Shown here: in pieces, positions 17,059 to 25,854 of the stretch | How positions within the stretch are numbered: the stretch's first letter is position 1 | Layout: each line of letters begins with the position of its first letter | Assembly (NCBI GenBank): GCA_902773135.1 | Contig: CACYDP010000095.1 | Location: forward strand, 1-58,737 | Source of the DNA: an uncultured Ruminococcus sp. | GTDB lineage: Bacteria; Bacillota; Clostridia; Oscillospirales; Acutalibacteraceae | DNA length: 58,737 nucleotides | Direction: 5' to 3' | Program-made: the position numbers and the translations under genes | Notes under the pieces: model-generated | Databases searched by the model: none | What the model was told of the DNA's origin: nothing | Seen by the model: the letters and a program-made list of their open reading frames with translations, nothing else

Positions 17059-17943
17059 TTATAACTTGTCAATATCAAAATCAGGTATATATTGTGTTGT
17101 CGCAGAAGAACGTTCCTGCACAAAACCTTCCAGCGTCAGTTCTTCAAGATATTCCAGTACTTTCTGATATTCTCTGCTGGTAATTCTTCTGTCGATTTCA
17201 GGATAGTGTCCGGCCTTTCCGAAAGGGATATATTGTGCCATCAGACTGATGAGTATCTTTTTACCGAATGTTTTATCAAGCCAGCCCAGAACTGCAATGG
17301 AATTCTTGGTATTGGACGGCAAGATCAGATGTCTGACTACTGTTCCCTTTTGCAGCATACCTTTATCATCAAATACAGGTTCTCCGGTTTGTCTTACCAT
17401 TTCTGTTAGCGACTCTGATGCATATTTGAAATAATCCTTTGCATTGGAATATTTCATCGAAAGATCACTGCTGATATATTTTATATCTGGAAGATATATA
17501 TCTGCTATTCCCTCCAGACGCTTGATTGTTTCCGCTTTTTCGTACCCTCCTGTATTATACATTACCGGTACGGAGGGCTTATATTTAGAAAAACATTCTA
17601 TAATGCTTTCAATGTACGGCGTCGGGCTGACTAAATTGATATTGCTGACTCCCTGCGATTCAAGACGTTTGACGTACTCGATCAATTGCTCAACGGTGAT
17701 TTCTTTTCCGTAAGCACCGCTGCTGATTTTACTGTTCTGACAAAAAACACACGAAAGCACACAGCCGGAAAAAAAGATGGTCCCCGAACCTTTTTCTCCG
17801 CTGATACAGGGTTCTTCCCACATATGAGGTGCTGCACGGGCAATACGTGGATTGGTACCCATCTTACAGTAACCCGAACCACCGGACAGCTGCCTTCTGG
17901 CATAACAATTTCTCGGACAAAGACTGCATATATATTCACTCAT
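17059..17943 (-). CDS. radical SAM protein, PflA/PflX-like
   Basis: A 294-residue radical SAM protein of the putative pyruvate-formate-lyase-activating type. The [4Fe-4S]/SAM motif CVLSCVFC has the spacing C-x3-C-x2-C (Cys61, 65, 68). An additional Cys set at the N terminus (Cys6, 9, 13, 26) may bind a metal or second cluster. The start at 17943 is chosen because GGAG lies about 9 nt upstream and family similarity begins there; an open extension upstream overlaps the adhE end. No glycyl-radical enzyme is in the window, so the target is unknown. It is downstream of adhE on the same strand, separated by a hairpin. Confidence 0.82.
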   Translation of the reverse strand: MSEYICSLCPRNCYARRQLSGGSGYCKMGTNPRIARAAPHMWEEPCISGEKGSGTIFFSGCVLSCVFCQNSKISSGAYGKEITVEQLIEYVKRLESQGVSNINLVSPTPYIESIIECFSKYKPSVPVMYNTGGYEKAETIKRLEGIADIYLPDIKYISSDLSMKYSNAKDYFKYASESLTEMVRQTGEPVFDDKGMLQKGTVVRHLILPSNTKNSIAVLGWLDKTFGKKILISLMAQYIPFGKAGHYPEIDRRITSREYQKVLEYLEELTLEGFVQERSSATTQYIPDFDIDKL

Positions 17944-17962
17944 AACAATTGCTCCAAACTGC

Positions 17963-17995
17963 AAAAGAACGCTGTACATTGTACAACGTTCTTTT
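17963..17995 (-). terminator. hairpin after adhE
   Basis: aaaagaacg/cgttctttt with an inner tgtac/gtaca extension (one C-A mismatch) and a 3-nt loop, 37 bp past the adhE stop. The stem ends in TTTT on the minus strand, but the run is short, so some read-through into the radical SAM gene is plausible. Confidence 0.65.
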
Positions 17996-18031
17996 GTATT
18001 GTATATGATATTGCAAATTTGAGAAAACTGA

Positions 18032-20662
18032 TTATTTGCCGTAGTATGCCTTGAGGAACATTTCCTTGATTTCAGACATAAGCGGGTATCTCGGGTTTGC
18101 ACCTGTGCACTGGTCATCGAATGCATTCTCAACCATTTGATCAAGAGTTGCAAGGAAGTCTTCTTCCTTAACACCGTAATCAGCAATAGTCTTCTTAACG
18201 CCGCACTTAACCTTGAGTTCTTCGATCTTAGCAATGAAGAGTTCGAGTGTTTCGTTATCATCTTTGCCCTTGATACCGAGGAAGTGTGCACATTCGCAGT
18301 ATCTTTCAAGTGTATGCGGATACTGATACTGTGAGAAAGTACCCATCTTAGGCGGTACAGGCTCAGCGTTATATCTCATAACTTCTGTGATGAGAAGTGC
18401 ATTAGCGATACCGTGAGGAATGTGGTGGAAAGCACCCAGCTTATGAGCCATTGAGTGACAAACACCGAGGAATGCATTGGCAAATGCCATACCAGCCAGT
18501 GTAGAAGCGGTTGCCATCTTTTCACGAGCGATCGGATCATTTGCACCATTCTCATATGCAGACGGGAGATAATCAAAGATATTCTTCATTGCTTTCAGAG
18601 CAAGACCATCTGTATATTCGGTAGCCATAATAGAAGCATATGCTTCAAGAGCATGAGTAAGAGCGTCGATACCCGATGCACTTGTCAGACCCTTCGGCTG
18701 ATTCATCATATTGTCTGCATCGATGATAGCCATATTCGGAAGAAGCTGATAATCAGCAAGCGGATACTTAATGCCTGTCTTTTCATCTGTGATAACAGCG
18801 AAAGGTGTTACTTCCGAACCGGTACCCGAAGAAGTAGGAATAGCGATAAAGTATGCTTTTTCGCCCATTTTCGGGAATGTGTAGATTCTCTTGCGGATAT
18901 CCATAAAACGCATTGCCATATCCAAGAAGTCAGCTTCAGGATGTTCATAAAGAACCCACATAATTTTACCTGCGTCCATTGCGGAACCGCCGCCAAGAGC
19001 GATAATGGTATCCGGCTCAAACTGACGCATAGCTTCTGCACCCTCAAGAGCCGATGCAAGTGTCGGGTCGGGCTGTACATTATAGAAGCATGTATGCTGA
19101 ATGCCGAGTTCATCCAGTTTATCTTCGATCGGCTTTACATAACCGTTTTTATAAAGGAATGAGTCAGTAACGATGAATGCTTTCTTTTTATTCATAACCG
19201 CACCGAGCTCATCAAGAGCAACAGGCATACAGCCTTTCTTAAAGTAAACCTTTTCAGGTGCTCTGAACCAAAGCATATTCTCTCTCCTCTCAGCAACGCT
19301 TTTAATATTGATCAAATGCTTGATGCCAACGTTCTCAGAAACCGAGTTGCCGCCCCAAGAACCGCAGCCGAGTGTGAGTGACGGATTAAGAGCAAAGTTA
19401 TAAAGGTCACCGATACCGCCGTGTGAAGAAGGAGTATTGATTACGATACGGCAGGTTTTCATTGCATTGTAATGCTTAGCAATCTTTTCTTTCTGTGCGG
19501 GATGAATGTAAAGTGAAGATGTATGACCGTAACCGCCGTCTGCTACCAGCTGTTCTGCTTTTGCGATTGCTTCGTCAAAGGTTTCAGCCTTATACATAGC
19601 AAGTACAGGTGAAAGTTTTTCGTGAGCAAATTCTTCGCTGATGTCAACAGACTCAACTTCACCGATCAGAACCTTGGTAGATACCGGAACGTCTACACCG
19701 GCAAGTGCTGCGATAGTATGAGCACTCTGACCAACGATTTTTGCATTAAGAGCACCATTGATGATGATAGTCTTTCTTACCTTATCAAGCTCGTCGCCTT
19801 TCAGGAAGTAGCAGCCTCTGTATGCAAACTCTTTCTTTACTTCGTCATATATATCCGACATAACGGTTACACTCTGTTCCGAAGCACAGATCATACCATT
19901 ATCGAATGTTTTAGAATGAATAATGGAGTTAACAGCAAGTTTAATATCAGCAGTGCTGTCAATGATAACAGGTGTATTACCTGCACCAACGCCGAGAGCC
20001 GGCTTACCTGATGAATAAGCAGCCTTTACCATTCCCGGACCGCCTGTTGCGAGGATCGTATCGGAGTTTCTCATCAGCTCATTGGTGAGTTCGAGAGAAG
20101 GAACATCGATCCATGCAATGATATTTTCGGGAGCACCTGCTTTTACGGCAGCGTCAAGAACTACTTTTGCAGCCTCGATAGTAGATTTCTTTGCACGAGG
20201 ATGCGGGCTGATGATAATTGCATTTCTTGTTTTAAGGCAGATCAGAGCCTTGAAGATGGCGGTTGAGGTGGGGTTGGTTGTCGGGATAACGGCACCGATT
20301 ACACCGATCGGTTCAGCGATCTTGGTAAGACCGAAAGCAGTATCCTGTTCGATCACACCACAGGTTTTTACAGCCTTATACTTATTATAGATATACTCTG
20401 AAGCGTAGTGATTCTTGATGATCTTATCTTCCACTACACCCATACCTGTTTCTGCAACAGCCATTTTTGCAAGCGGTATACGAGCCTGGTTAGCAGCGAT
20501 AGCCGCAGCCTTGAAGATTTTGTCAACCTGTTCCTGTGTATAGGTAGCAAAGACCTTCTGTGCTTCTTTTACCTGAGCGAGCTTTGCGTTAAAGCTGTCA
20601 AGATCTTCAACAAGTCCGCTGGGTGTTGCCTGAACTTCGACTTCTTTTTCTTTGTTAGCCAT
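18032..20662 (-). CDS. adhE: bifunctional acetaldehyde-CoA/alcohol dehydrogenase AdhE
   Basis: An 876-residue fermentative enzyme that reduces acetyl-CoA to acetaldehyde and then ethanol, reoxidising two NADH; AdhE forms spirosomes in other bacteria. The N-terminal aldehyde dehydrogenase half carries the acylating Cys259 in NGMICASEQS. A linker leads to an iron-dependent alcohol dehydrogenase half (from about 470) with GGGSAMDAGK and the metal-site His cluster in CHSMAHKLGAFHHIPHG. ACGGAGGA lies 8-9 nt before the ATG. The consensus promoter at 20756-20784 is overlapped by a Rex-like palindrome, pointing to NADH/NAD+-responsive control. Confidence 0.97.
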   Translation of the reverse strand: MANKEKEVEVQATPSGLVEDLDSFNAKLAQVKEAQKVFATYTQEQVDKIFKAAAIAANQARIPLAKMAVAETGMGVVEDKIIKNHYASEYIYNKYKAVKTCGVIEQDTAFGLTKIAEPIGVIGAVIPTTNPTSTAIFKALICLKTRNAIIISPHPRAKKSTIEAAKVVLDAAVKAGAPENIIAWIDVPSLELTNELMRNSDTILATGGPGMVKAAYSSGKPALGVGAGNTPVIIDSTADIKLAVNSIIHSKTFDNGMICASEQSVTVMSDIYDEVKKEFAYRGCYFLKGDELDKVRKTIIINGALNAKIVGQSAHTIAALAGVDVPVSTKVLIGEVESVDISEEFAHEKLSPVLAMYKAETFDEAIAKAEQLVADGGYGHTSSLYIHPAQKEKIAKHYNAMKTCRIVINTPSSHGGIGDLYNFALNPSLTLGCGSWGGNSVSENVGIKHLINIKSVAERRENMLWFRAPEKVYFKKGCMPVALDELGAVMNKKKAFIVTDSFLYKNGYVKPIEDKLDELGIQHTCFYNVQPDPTLASALEGAEAMRQFEPDTIIALGGGSAMDAGKIMWVLYEHPEADFLDMAMRFMDIRKRIYTFPKMGEKAYFIAIPTSSGTGSEVTPFAVITDEKTGIKYPLADYQLLPNMAIIDADNMMNQPKGLTSASGIDALTHALEAYASIMATEYTDGLALKAMKNIFDYLPSAYENGANDPIAREKMATASTLAGMAFANAFLGVCHSMAHKLGAFHHIPHGIANALLITEVMRYNAEPVPPKMGTFSQYQYPHTLERYCECAHFLGIKGKDDNETLELFIAKIEELKVKCGVKKTIADYGVKEEDFLATLDQMVENAFDDQCTGANPRYPLMSEIKEMFLKAYYGK

Positions 20663-20755
20663 AGTTCTTGTCCTCCGTTTTATAATTTTTTCTCAAATTG
20701 CAAATATAAACTTCCAAGTCAAATTTGCCGTGTAATCTTGTTTGATTACAAGTCT

Positions 20756-20784
20756 ATTATAATAGATTGTTAAAACTTTGTCAA
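20756..20784 (-). promoter_or_regulatory. consensus sigma-A promoter for adhE
   Basis: TTGACA (20779-20784), 17 bp, TATAAT (20756-20761) on the minus strand, both hexamers perfect. The leader would be about 85 nt. Confidence 0.88.
20767..20784 (-). promoter_or_regulatory. candidate Rex operator in the adhE promoter
   Basis: The minus strand reads TTGACAA-AGTT-TTAACAA against the known Rex site TTGTTAA-N4-TTAACAA: 12 of 14 defined positions agree and the spacing is correct. It covers the -35 hexamer and part of the spacer, so binding would block RNA polymerase. Rex repression of adhE is established in other Firmicutes; here it is inferred. Confidence 0.65.
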
Positions 20785-21095
20785 TATCATTTTTTGTTAT
20801 TTATGTTTATTCTGAACACATATTTTTGATTTAAAAATAACGTTGGGATGATTCTTTTTATTTTTTGTTGATAAAATATAAAAAAATATTTATATTTTGT
20901 TATGTTTTATCAGTATTTTTGGATTTTATATTGTAAATTGACTATTTTCAATAAATTATCGTCAATTTTTATATGAATTATAACGATTTTTCTTTTTCGT
21001 TTTTATTTTAAAATATCTCCCCAAAATATCGATTAGTATATCATCAATTACGATTGCCATGCGAAAAAGAAATGCAATTCAAATCACAGTTTTCA
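20785..21095. other. AT-rich divergent intergenic region
   Basis: About 310 bp, extremely A+T rich, between the adhE and metH promoters. No gene, hairpin-terminator or riboswitch pattern is seen; it may hold upstream promoter elements or bend the DNA. Confidence 0.6.
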
Positions 21096-21124
21096 TTGCA
21101 AGAAGTATTCGTTTATGTTATAAT
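21096..21124 (+). promoter_or_regulatory. sigma-A promoter for the metH operon
   Basis: TTGCAA (21096-21101), 17 bp, TATAAT (21119-21124). The predicted leader is only about 40 nt, which leaves no room for a SAM or cobalamin riboswitch. Confidence 0.75.
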
Positions 21125-21170
21125 TTTTCAGACGGACAATCCTATTCTATTCGGAAACAGAGTGATACAA

Positions 21171-21764
21171 ATGAAAATCAATGACATACAAATCATCTCC
21201 GCCAATGCTGACGATATTGTGATCAATCAAAATGAAATTGCGGCACGGCTGAAAGTGAAACGAGGATATACGGACAATCTGATGGAAGAATGTCAAAAAC
21301 GACTGGCAAACGTCATTCAATACAAATGTGCCTATATCAGAACCAATGTGGATCTGTCTTCTGAAAATGTATGCGATTTCGGTTTTATGACGGTCGAAAG
21401 CAGCCATCTTTACCGCAATCTGTCCGGCTGCCGTGAAGCCTTTGTGATGGCAGTCACAACCGGAATCGGCGTGGACAGGCTGCTGGCAAGACTCAACGTA
21501 ACTTCTCAGGCAGAACATTTTGTAACGGACGGTCTGTCTTCTGCTGCCATAGAATCTTTCTGCGATTATGTGTCCGACCAAATGAAGCAGGGACTGAACT
21601 GTGCCCCGAGATTCAGCCCGGGATACGGCGATGTTTCAATAGAAGTGCAGAAACCTTTGCTTCAAAGACTGAATGCTGCCGAAAATCTCGGAATCAGCCT
21701 GAACAGTGCCTGTTTGATGACACCGATCAAATCCATCACAGCTATTATGGGGGTAAGAAAATGA
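21171..21764 (+). CDS. methionine synthase reactivation (activation-domain) protein
   Basis: A 197-residue stand-alone version of the C-terminal activation domain of MetH. It should bind S-adenosylmethionine and remethylate oxidised cob(II)alamin. Family-like parts are the N-terminal Y-I-R-T motif region (about 44-55), SSHLYRNLSGCREAFVMAVTTG (about 75-96) in pieces, and the C-terminal RFSPGYGD (about 145-152), the family's SAM/cobalamin interface. The start at 21171 is taken because it follows the promoter and a GAGTGA site, whereas an upstream in-frame Met lies before the promoter. The stop overlaps the metH start (ATGA), so translation is coupled. Confidence 0.88.
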   Translation: MKINDIQIISANADDIVINQNEIAARLKVKRGYTDNLMEECQKRLANVIQYKCAYIRTNVDLSSENVCDFGFMTVESSHLYRNLSGCREAFVMAVTTGIGVDRLLARLNVTSQAEHFVTDGLSSAAIESFCDYVSDQMKQGLNCAPRFSPGYGDVSIEVQKPLLQRLNAAENLGISLNSACLMTPIKSITAIMGVRK

Positions 21765-24133
21765 AAAGTATTGTGGAACTGATAAAAGAAAAAAGAGTTT
21801 ATTTTGACGGCGGTACAGGAACCATTTTACAGGATATGGGACTGCCGCCCGGACAATCTCCCGAACTCTGGAATATCACCCATCCGGAAAAAATCATTGC
21901 CCTGCACCGCTCTTATTTTGATGCGGGTTGTCATATCGTCAAAACAAATACCTTTGGTGTCAATGCCGATAAATTTGAAAATTATGAAGAACTGATACAA
22001 AAAGGGATTGAATGTGCCAGAATTGCGGCGGACGGCCGTGAAGAAAAATATGTTGCCTATGATATGGGACCTACGGGAAAATTGTTGGAACCTCTCGGCG
22101 AACTGAAATTTGAAGATGCCGTTGAACTTTTCTCCAAAAATATACGTGTCGCTGCAAAATGCGGAGCGGACCTTGTATTGATCGAAACAATGAATGACAG
22201 CTATGAAACAAAAGCTGCTGTCCTTGCTGTAAAAGAAAATTCGGATCTTCCTGTTTTTGTTACCAATGTGTATGACGCTTCGGGCAAACTGATGACCGGA
22301 GCAAATCCTGCCGCAATGATTGCTCTTCTTGAAGGGCTGCGTGTAGACGCTTTGGGTATGAACTGTTCTCTCGGTCCTGATATGATGCTCAAAATCATCG
22401 GCGAATTCCATCGGTATTCTTCGACACCGATCATCGTCAATCCTAATGCCGGACTTCCCGAAGTGGTAGACGGAAAAACCGTATACAATATCGGTGCCGA
22501 TGATTTTTCGGACTATATGCTGACACTGGCAGAAAACGGTGCCTCTATTCTCGGCGGCTGCTGCGGCACAACGCCGGAATTTATCCGGAAAACCATTGAA
22601 AAAACAAGCACCATCCCCTACAAAGCTCCTTCTGAAAAAGAAATCACGATGGTTTCCTCTTACACTCATTCTGTGATCATTGATAAAGATCCTATCCTGA
22701 TCGGCGAAAGAATCAACCCCACAGGCAAACCGAAACTGAAAGAGGCTCTCAAAACCGAAAATCTCAATTATATTCTGAATGAAGCAATCACCCAATCGGA
22801 AGCAGGCGTACATATTCTCGATGTCAACGTAGGTCTTCCCGAAATTGATGAAACGGAAATGATGATAAAATGCATCTCTGCCATTCAGGCTGTCAGTGAT
22901 CTGCCGATACAGATAGACACCACAAAAACGGAAACCCTCGCCTCCGCTATGAGAATGTACAACGGAAAACCCCTGGTCAACTCTGTAAACGGCACAGAGG
23001 AAAGTATGAACCACGTTTTGCCCATCGTACAAAAATACGGAGGAGGTCTGATTGCACTGACCATAGACGAAAACGGTATTCCCGACAAGGCGGAAGACCG
23101 TGCAAAAATTGCCGCTAAAATCACCGAACGTGCCGCCCAATACGGTATCAAGAAAAAAGAAATCATTGTTGACCCTCTCGCCCTTACCGTTTCATCAAAT
23201 CCCGAAAGTGCCATTGTAACATTACAGTCCATTAAACTCATTCGTGAAATGGGACTGAAAACCAGTCTGGGTATCTCCAATATTTCCTTTGGTCTGCCGC
23301 AAAGAGATATTGTGACAAGTACATTTTATGCCAATTCTCTCCAGAGCGGTCTGAACTGTGCTATTATGAACCCGTTTTCCAAAGCAATGATGAACACCTA
23401 CCACGCTTATCGTGCATTGAATCTTCTGGATACAGGCTGTGTCGATTATATCAATTACGCTTCCGCCAATCCCGATGCCAATCAAAAACAGTCAAACGGG
23501 GAAAACAAAGAATCTTTGCATACCAGCATTGTCAAAGGTCTGAAAGACAGTGCCGTCCTCTGCACCAAGGAGCTGCTGAAAGATACAGCACCTCTCGATG
23601 TCATCAATCAGCATATTATTCCGGCACTGAATGAAATCGGCACTGCCTTTGAACAGAAAAAAGCCTATCTCCCTCAGCTGCTGATGAGTGCCGAAACCGC
23701 ATCGGCATCTTTTGATGAAGTGAAAAAGAACATTGCGACCGACCAGACCGATAAAAGCAAAGCCATCGTTCTGGCAACCGTAAAGGGTGATATTCACGAT
23801 ATAGGAAAAAATATCGTGAAGGTATTGATGGAAAGCTACGGCTTTACGGTATATGATCTCGGACGTGATGTCGCCCCCGAAAAAATACGTGACTGTGCAG
23901 TGGAAAACCATTGCAAACTGGTCGGACTGAGTGCATTGATGACTACCACCGTTCCCTCTATGGCAGAAACCATTGAGCTTCTGAACCAAACCGACAGAAG
24001 CATTAAAGTGCTCGTAGGCGGTGCGGTTCTGAACCGTGAATATGCCGATATGATAGGTGCGGATTTTTACGGTGCAGATGCAATGGACAGCGTAAGATAT
24101 GCCGAAAGTTTTTATGCGGAAAGTACCGGTTGA
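21761..24133 (+). CDS. metH: cobalamin-dependent methionine synthase core (MetH without activation domain)
   Basis: A 790-residue enzyme that transfers a methyl group from methyltetrahydrofolate to homocysteine through cobalamin. The homocysteine domain starts FDGGTGTILQDMG and holds the zinc cysteines in GMNCS and GGCCGTTPEFI (about 265-275). The pterin-binding domain begins at ILIGERINPTGKPKLKEAL (about 315). The cobalamin domain has the D-x-H-x-x-G motif in KGDIHDIGKNIV (about 675-686), whose His ligates cobalt, and ends at about 790. The usual fourth domain is missing and is supplied by the gene just upstream. No obvious terminator follows. Confidence 0.94.
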   Translation: MKSIVELIKEKRVYFDGGTGTILQDMGLPPGQSPELWNITHPEKIIALHRSYFDAGCHIVKTNTFGVNADKFENYEELIQKGIECARIAADGREEKYVAYDMGPTGKLLEPLGELKFEDAVELFSKNIRVAAKCGADLVLIETMNDSYETKAAVLAVKENSDLPVFVTNVYDASGKLMTGANPAAMIALLEGLRVDALGMNCSLGPDMMLKIIGEFHRYSSTPIIVNPNAGLPEVVDGKTVYNIGADDFSDYMLTLAENGASILGGCCGTTPEFIRKTIEKTSTIPYKAPSEKEITMVSSYTHSVIIDKDPILIGERINPTGKPKLKEALKTENLNYILNEAITQSEAGVHILDVNVGLPEIDETEMMIKCISAIQAVSDLPIQIDTTKTETLASAMRMYNGKPLVNSVNGTEESMNHVLPIVQKYGGGLIALTIDENGIPDKAEDRAKIAAKITERAAQYGIKKKEIIVDPLALTVSSNPESAIVTLQSIKLIREMGLKTSLGISNISFGLPQRDIVTSTFYANSLQSGLNCAIMNPFSKAMMNTYHAYRALNLLDTGCVDYINYASANPDANQKQSNGENKESLHTSIVKGLKDSAVLCTKELLKDTAPLDVINQHIIPALNEIGTAFEQKKAYLPQLLMSAETASASFDEVKKNIATDQTDKSKAIVLATVKGDIHDIGKNIVKVLMESYGFTVYDLGRDVAPEKIRDCAVENHCKLVGLSALMTTTVPSMAETIELLNQTDRSIKVLVGGAVLNREYADMIGADFYGADAMDSVRYAESFYAESTG

Positions 24134-24157
24134 ACACCGGACGGTCTATGATACACT

Positions 24158-24187
24158 GACATATTAAGATGGACGGATTCATAAACA
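24158..24187 (+). promoter_or_regulatory. sigma-E-like promoter for spoIIM
   Basis: GACATATT (24158-24165), 14 bp, CATAAACA (24180-24187), 7/8 and 5/8 against the Bacillus sigma-E consensus with the right spacing. Confidence 0.4.
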
Positions 24188-24226
24188 TTAACAAAAACCT
24201 TATCAATTTTCAGGGAGTTAATGACA

Positions 24227-24868
24227 ATGAAGAATTTCATTTTTATGGGTCCGTTGAAAGATAAAATCAAATTCAATCCACCGAATATCAAAAAAAAACT
24301 TCCTATGATATTCTTTTGTTGTTTGCTTGTTTTCGGTATCGTATTCGGCTCTCTGAATGTAAAAGATGCCGATAGAAATTTGCTGAATCAGCTTGACTTT
24401 ATCTTTTTGACAAACTATGATATACGATGTTCAAAAGGTATTTTTTCTTCCTTCATTGCTTCTTTCGCCTCGTCTTCTATCTTTCTTTTTGTTATATTTC
24501 TGTTCGGACTTTCTTTATGGGGCGGCATTTTTGCGGCAGTCATTCCCTTTTTGAAAGGGTACGGATACGGACTGGCAGCAGGATTTTTATATCATTCCTA
24601 CGGTGTTTCGGGAATTTTATATAACATTCTGATCATACTGCCGGGGACATTATTTTGTTCCGTGATTATTTCATCGGCTGCACAGCAGTCTGTGATCAAT
24701 TCCGTAAAAATGTGTTCCTACTTTTTGAAATCGGCAGTCAAAGACGATCCTCAGCTGCAAATGAAAAAGTATGTCATATCAATGCTTTGGTATCTGGGAC
24801 TTTGTGCTTTGTCTGCATTGCTCGATATGTTGTGTTCGTTAGGTTTTTCGTGGATATTCAGATTTTAA
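24227..24868 (+). CDS. spoIIM: stage II sporulation protein M-like
   Basis: A 213-residue polytopic membrane protein with about five hydrophobic segments. Its middle, with a glycine-rich helix (GLSLWGGIFAAVIPFLKGYG in part, about 96-115) then GLAAGFLYHSYGVSGIL and LPGTL, follows the SpoIIM/DUF95 pattern (…FLKG…G…LP…). SpoIIM is the membrane scaffold of the SpoIID-M-P machine that drives engulfment. The second ATG (24227) is preferred: GGGAG is 9 nt away, but only 3 nt from the first. A sigma-E-like element lies about 40 bp upstream. It is likely co-transcribed with the next gene. Confidence 0.75.
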   Translation: MKNFIFMGPLKDKIKFNPPNIKKKLPMIFFCCLLVFGIVFGSLNVKDADRNLLNQLDFIFLTNYDIRCSKGIFSSFIASFASSSIFLFVIFLFGLSLWGGIFAAVIPFLKGYGYGLAAGFLYHSYGVSGILYNILIILPGTLFCSVIISSAAQQSVINSVKMCSYFLKSAVKDDPQLQMKKYVISMLWYLGLCALSALLDMLCSLGFSWIFRF

Positions 24869-24887
24869 ATCACAGGATGTGTATATT

Positions 24888-25805
24888 GTGTCACAAAACA
24901 AAAAATTAACTTACAGGCTCAGGGATTTTTTTATCAGATATACCAATAATTTTTGGCGGCTGATCATCGTCAATCTTTTATTTTGTATTCCATTATCTAT
25001 GTTTACGGGAATCAGTATTCTGTTAATGAATTCCATTCATCAATTCAATATTTATATCATCGCTTTGGTGATTCCCGTGATGTCACCGTTTTTTGCCGCA
25101 CTGAACCATATATGCAAAAAAGTCACATTGAACCAAAAAATTCAGCCTCTCAAAGACTTTGGCAGGGGAATCAAAAACAATTGGAAATTCTTTTTGGTCA
25201 ATTCTCTTTTTATTTATATTATCGGCATCGGATTATGGATTACTTTTTCTTTTTATCGTGATTTTGCCGGTGATGGAAATATGATGATAACGGCAAGCAT
25301 TATTATCAGTCTGATCGTTGCCGTTTTGTTTATGCTGATGGAATTTACCATACAGGTAATGGCGGTGTCAGTAGAACTCCGACCGATACAGATTCTGAAA
25401 AACTCGGTGTTTCTGATTATCGGAGGTTTTACCTATCATCTCAAAACCTTGATTTCCCTGTTCCTTGTATTTTGCCTTTTATATACCATTGTTCAAATAT
25501 CCGTTACACCGGTTATTGCCATTATTTTAACAGGAATTCTGACCCTGCTGCTCCTGCCCGTACTGATTGTTTATATCATTGTTTTCAATTCCTATCAAAT
25601 CGTTGAAAAAAATGTCATTACCCCTTATATGAATGAACATAAGTCGCCCAAAAACAATGAAATAAAAACCAAGCAATACACTTATGAAGAACTTCTTCAG
25701 CTTTCTAAGGGCAATCCGGACGAATATGTGTCGGTAGGCGGAAGAATGTTAAAACGCAGTACAGTTGCCAAAATGGCAGATGCACACAAAAATGATATAT
25801 CTTAA
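24888..25805 (+). CDS. polytopic membrane protein, YesL/DUF624-like
   Basis: About 305 residues with six membrane segments and a hydrophilic C terminus of about 70 residues. The start RLRDFFIRYTNNFWRL followed by NLLFCIPLS resembles YesL/DUF624 proteins, whose function is unknown. The GTG at 24888 is preferred because AGGA sits about 10 nt upstream; a GTG three codons earlier has no usable spacing. The C-terminal tail contains YTYEELLQLSKGNPDEY, probably cytoplasmic. It follows spoIIM by 19 bp, hinting at a sporulation or envelope role, and ends before a shared terminator. Confidence 0.65.
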   Translation: MSQNKKLTYRLRDFFIRYTNNFWRLIIVNLLFCIPLSMFTGISILLMNSIHQFNIYIIALVIPVMSPFFAALNHICKKVTLNQKIQPLKDFGRGIKNNWKFFLVNSLFIYIIGIGLWITFSFYRDFAGDGNMMITASIIISLIVAVLFMLMEFTIQVMAVSVELRPIQILKNSVFLIIGGFTYHLKTLISLFLVFCLLYTIVQISVTPVIAIILTGILTLLLLPVLIVYIIVFNSYQIVEKNVITPYMNEHKSPKNNEIKTKQYTYEELLQLSKGNPDEYVSVGGRMLKRSTVAKMADAHKNDIS

Positions 25806-25815
25806 AAACATAGAA

Positions 25816-25851
25816 AACACTCTGCCGCACCAATCGGTATGGCAGAGTGTT
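25816..25851. terminator. bidirectional terminator between the YesL-like gene and glmM
   Basis: Eleven-bp stem aacactctgcc/ggcagagtgtt with an inner acc/ggt pairing. T-rich sequence follows on both strands, between convergent genes. Confidence 0.88.
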
Positions 25852-25854
25852 GTT

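Noticed and set aside
17944-18309. N-terminal extension of the radical SAM gene
   Set aside because: Overlaps the adhE 3' end and the hairpin; family similarity and the ribosome site begin at 17943.
20785-21170. SAM or cobalamin riboswitch before metH
   Set aside because: The promoter leaves only about 40 nt of leader and no conserved riboswitch cores are present.
21827-23140. 437-codon open frame on the minus strand
   Set aside because: Antisense to metH, His/Phe/Arg-rich with no recognised domain.
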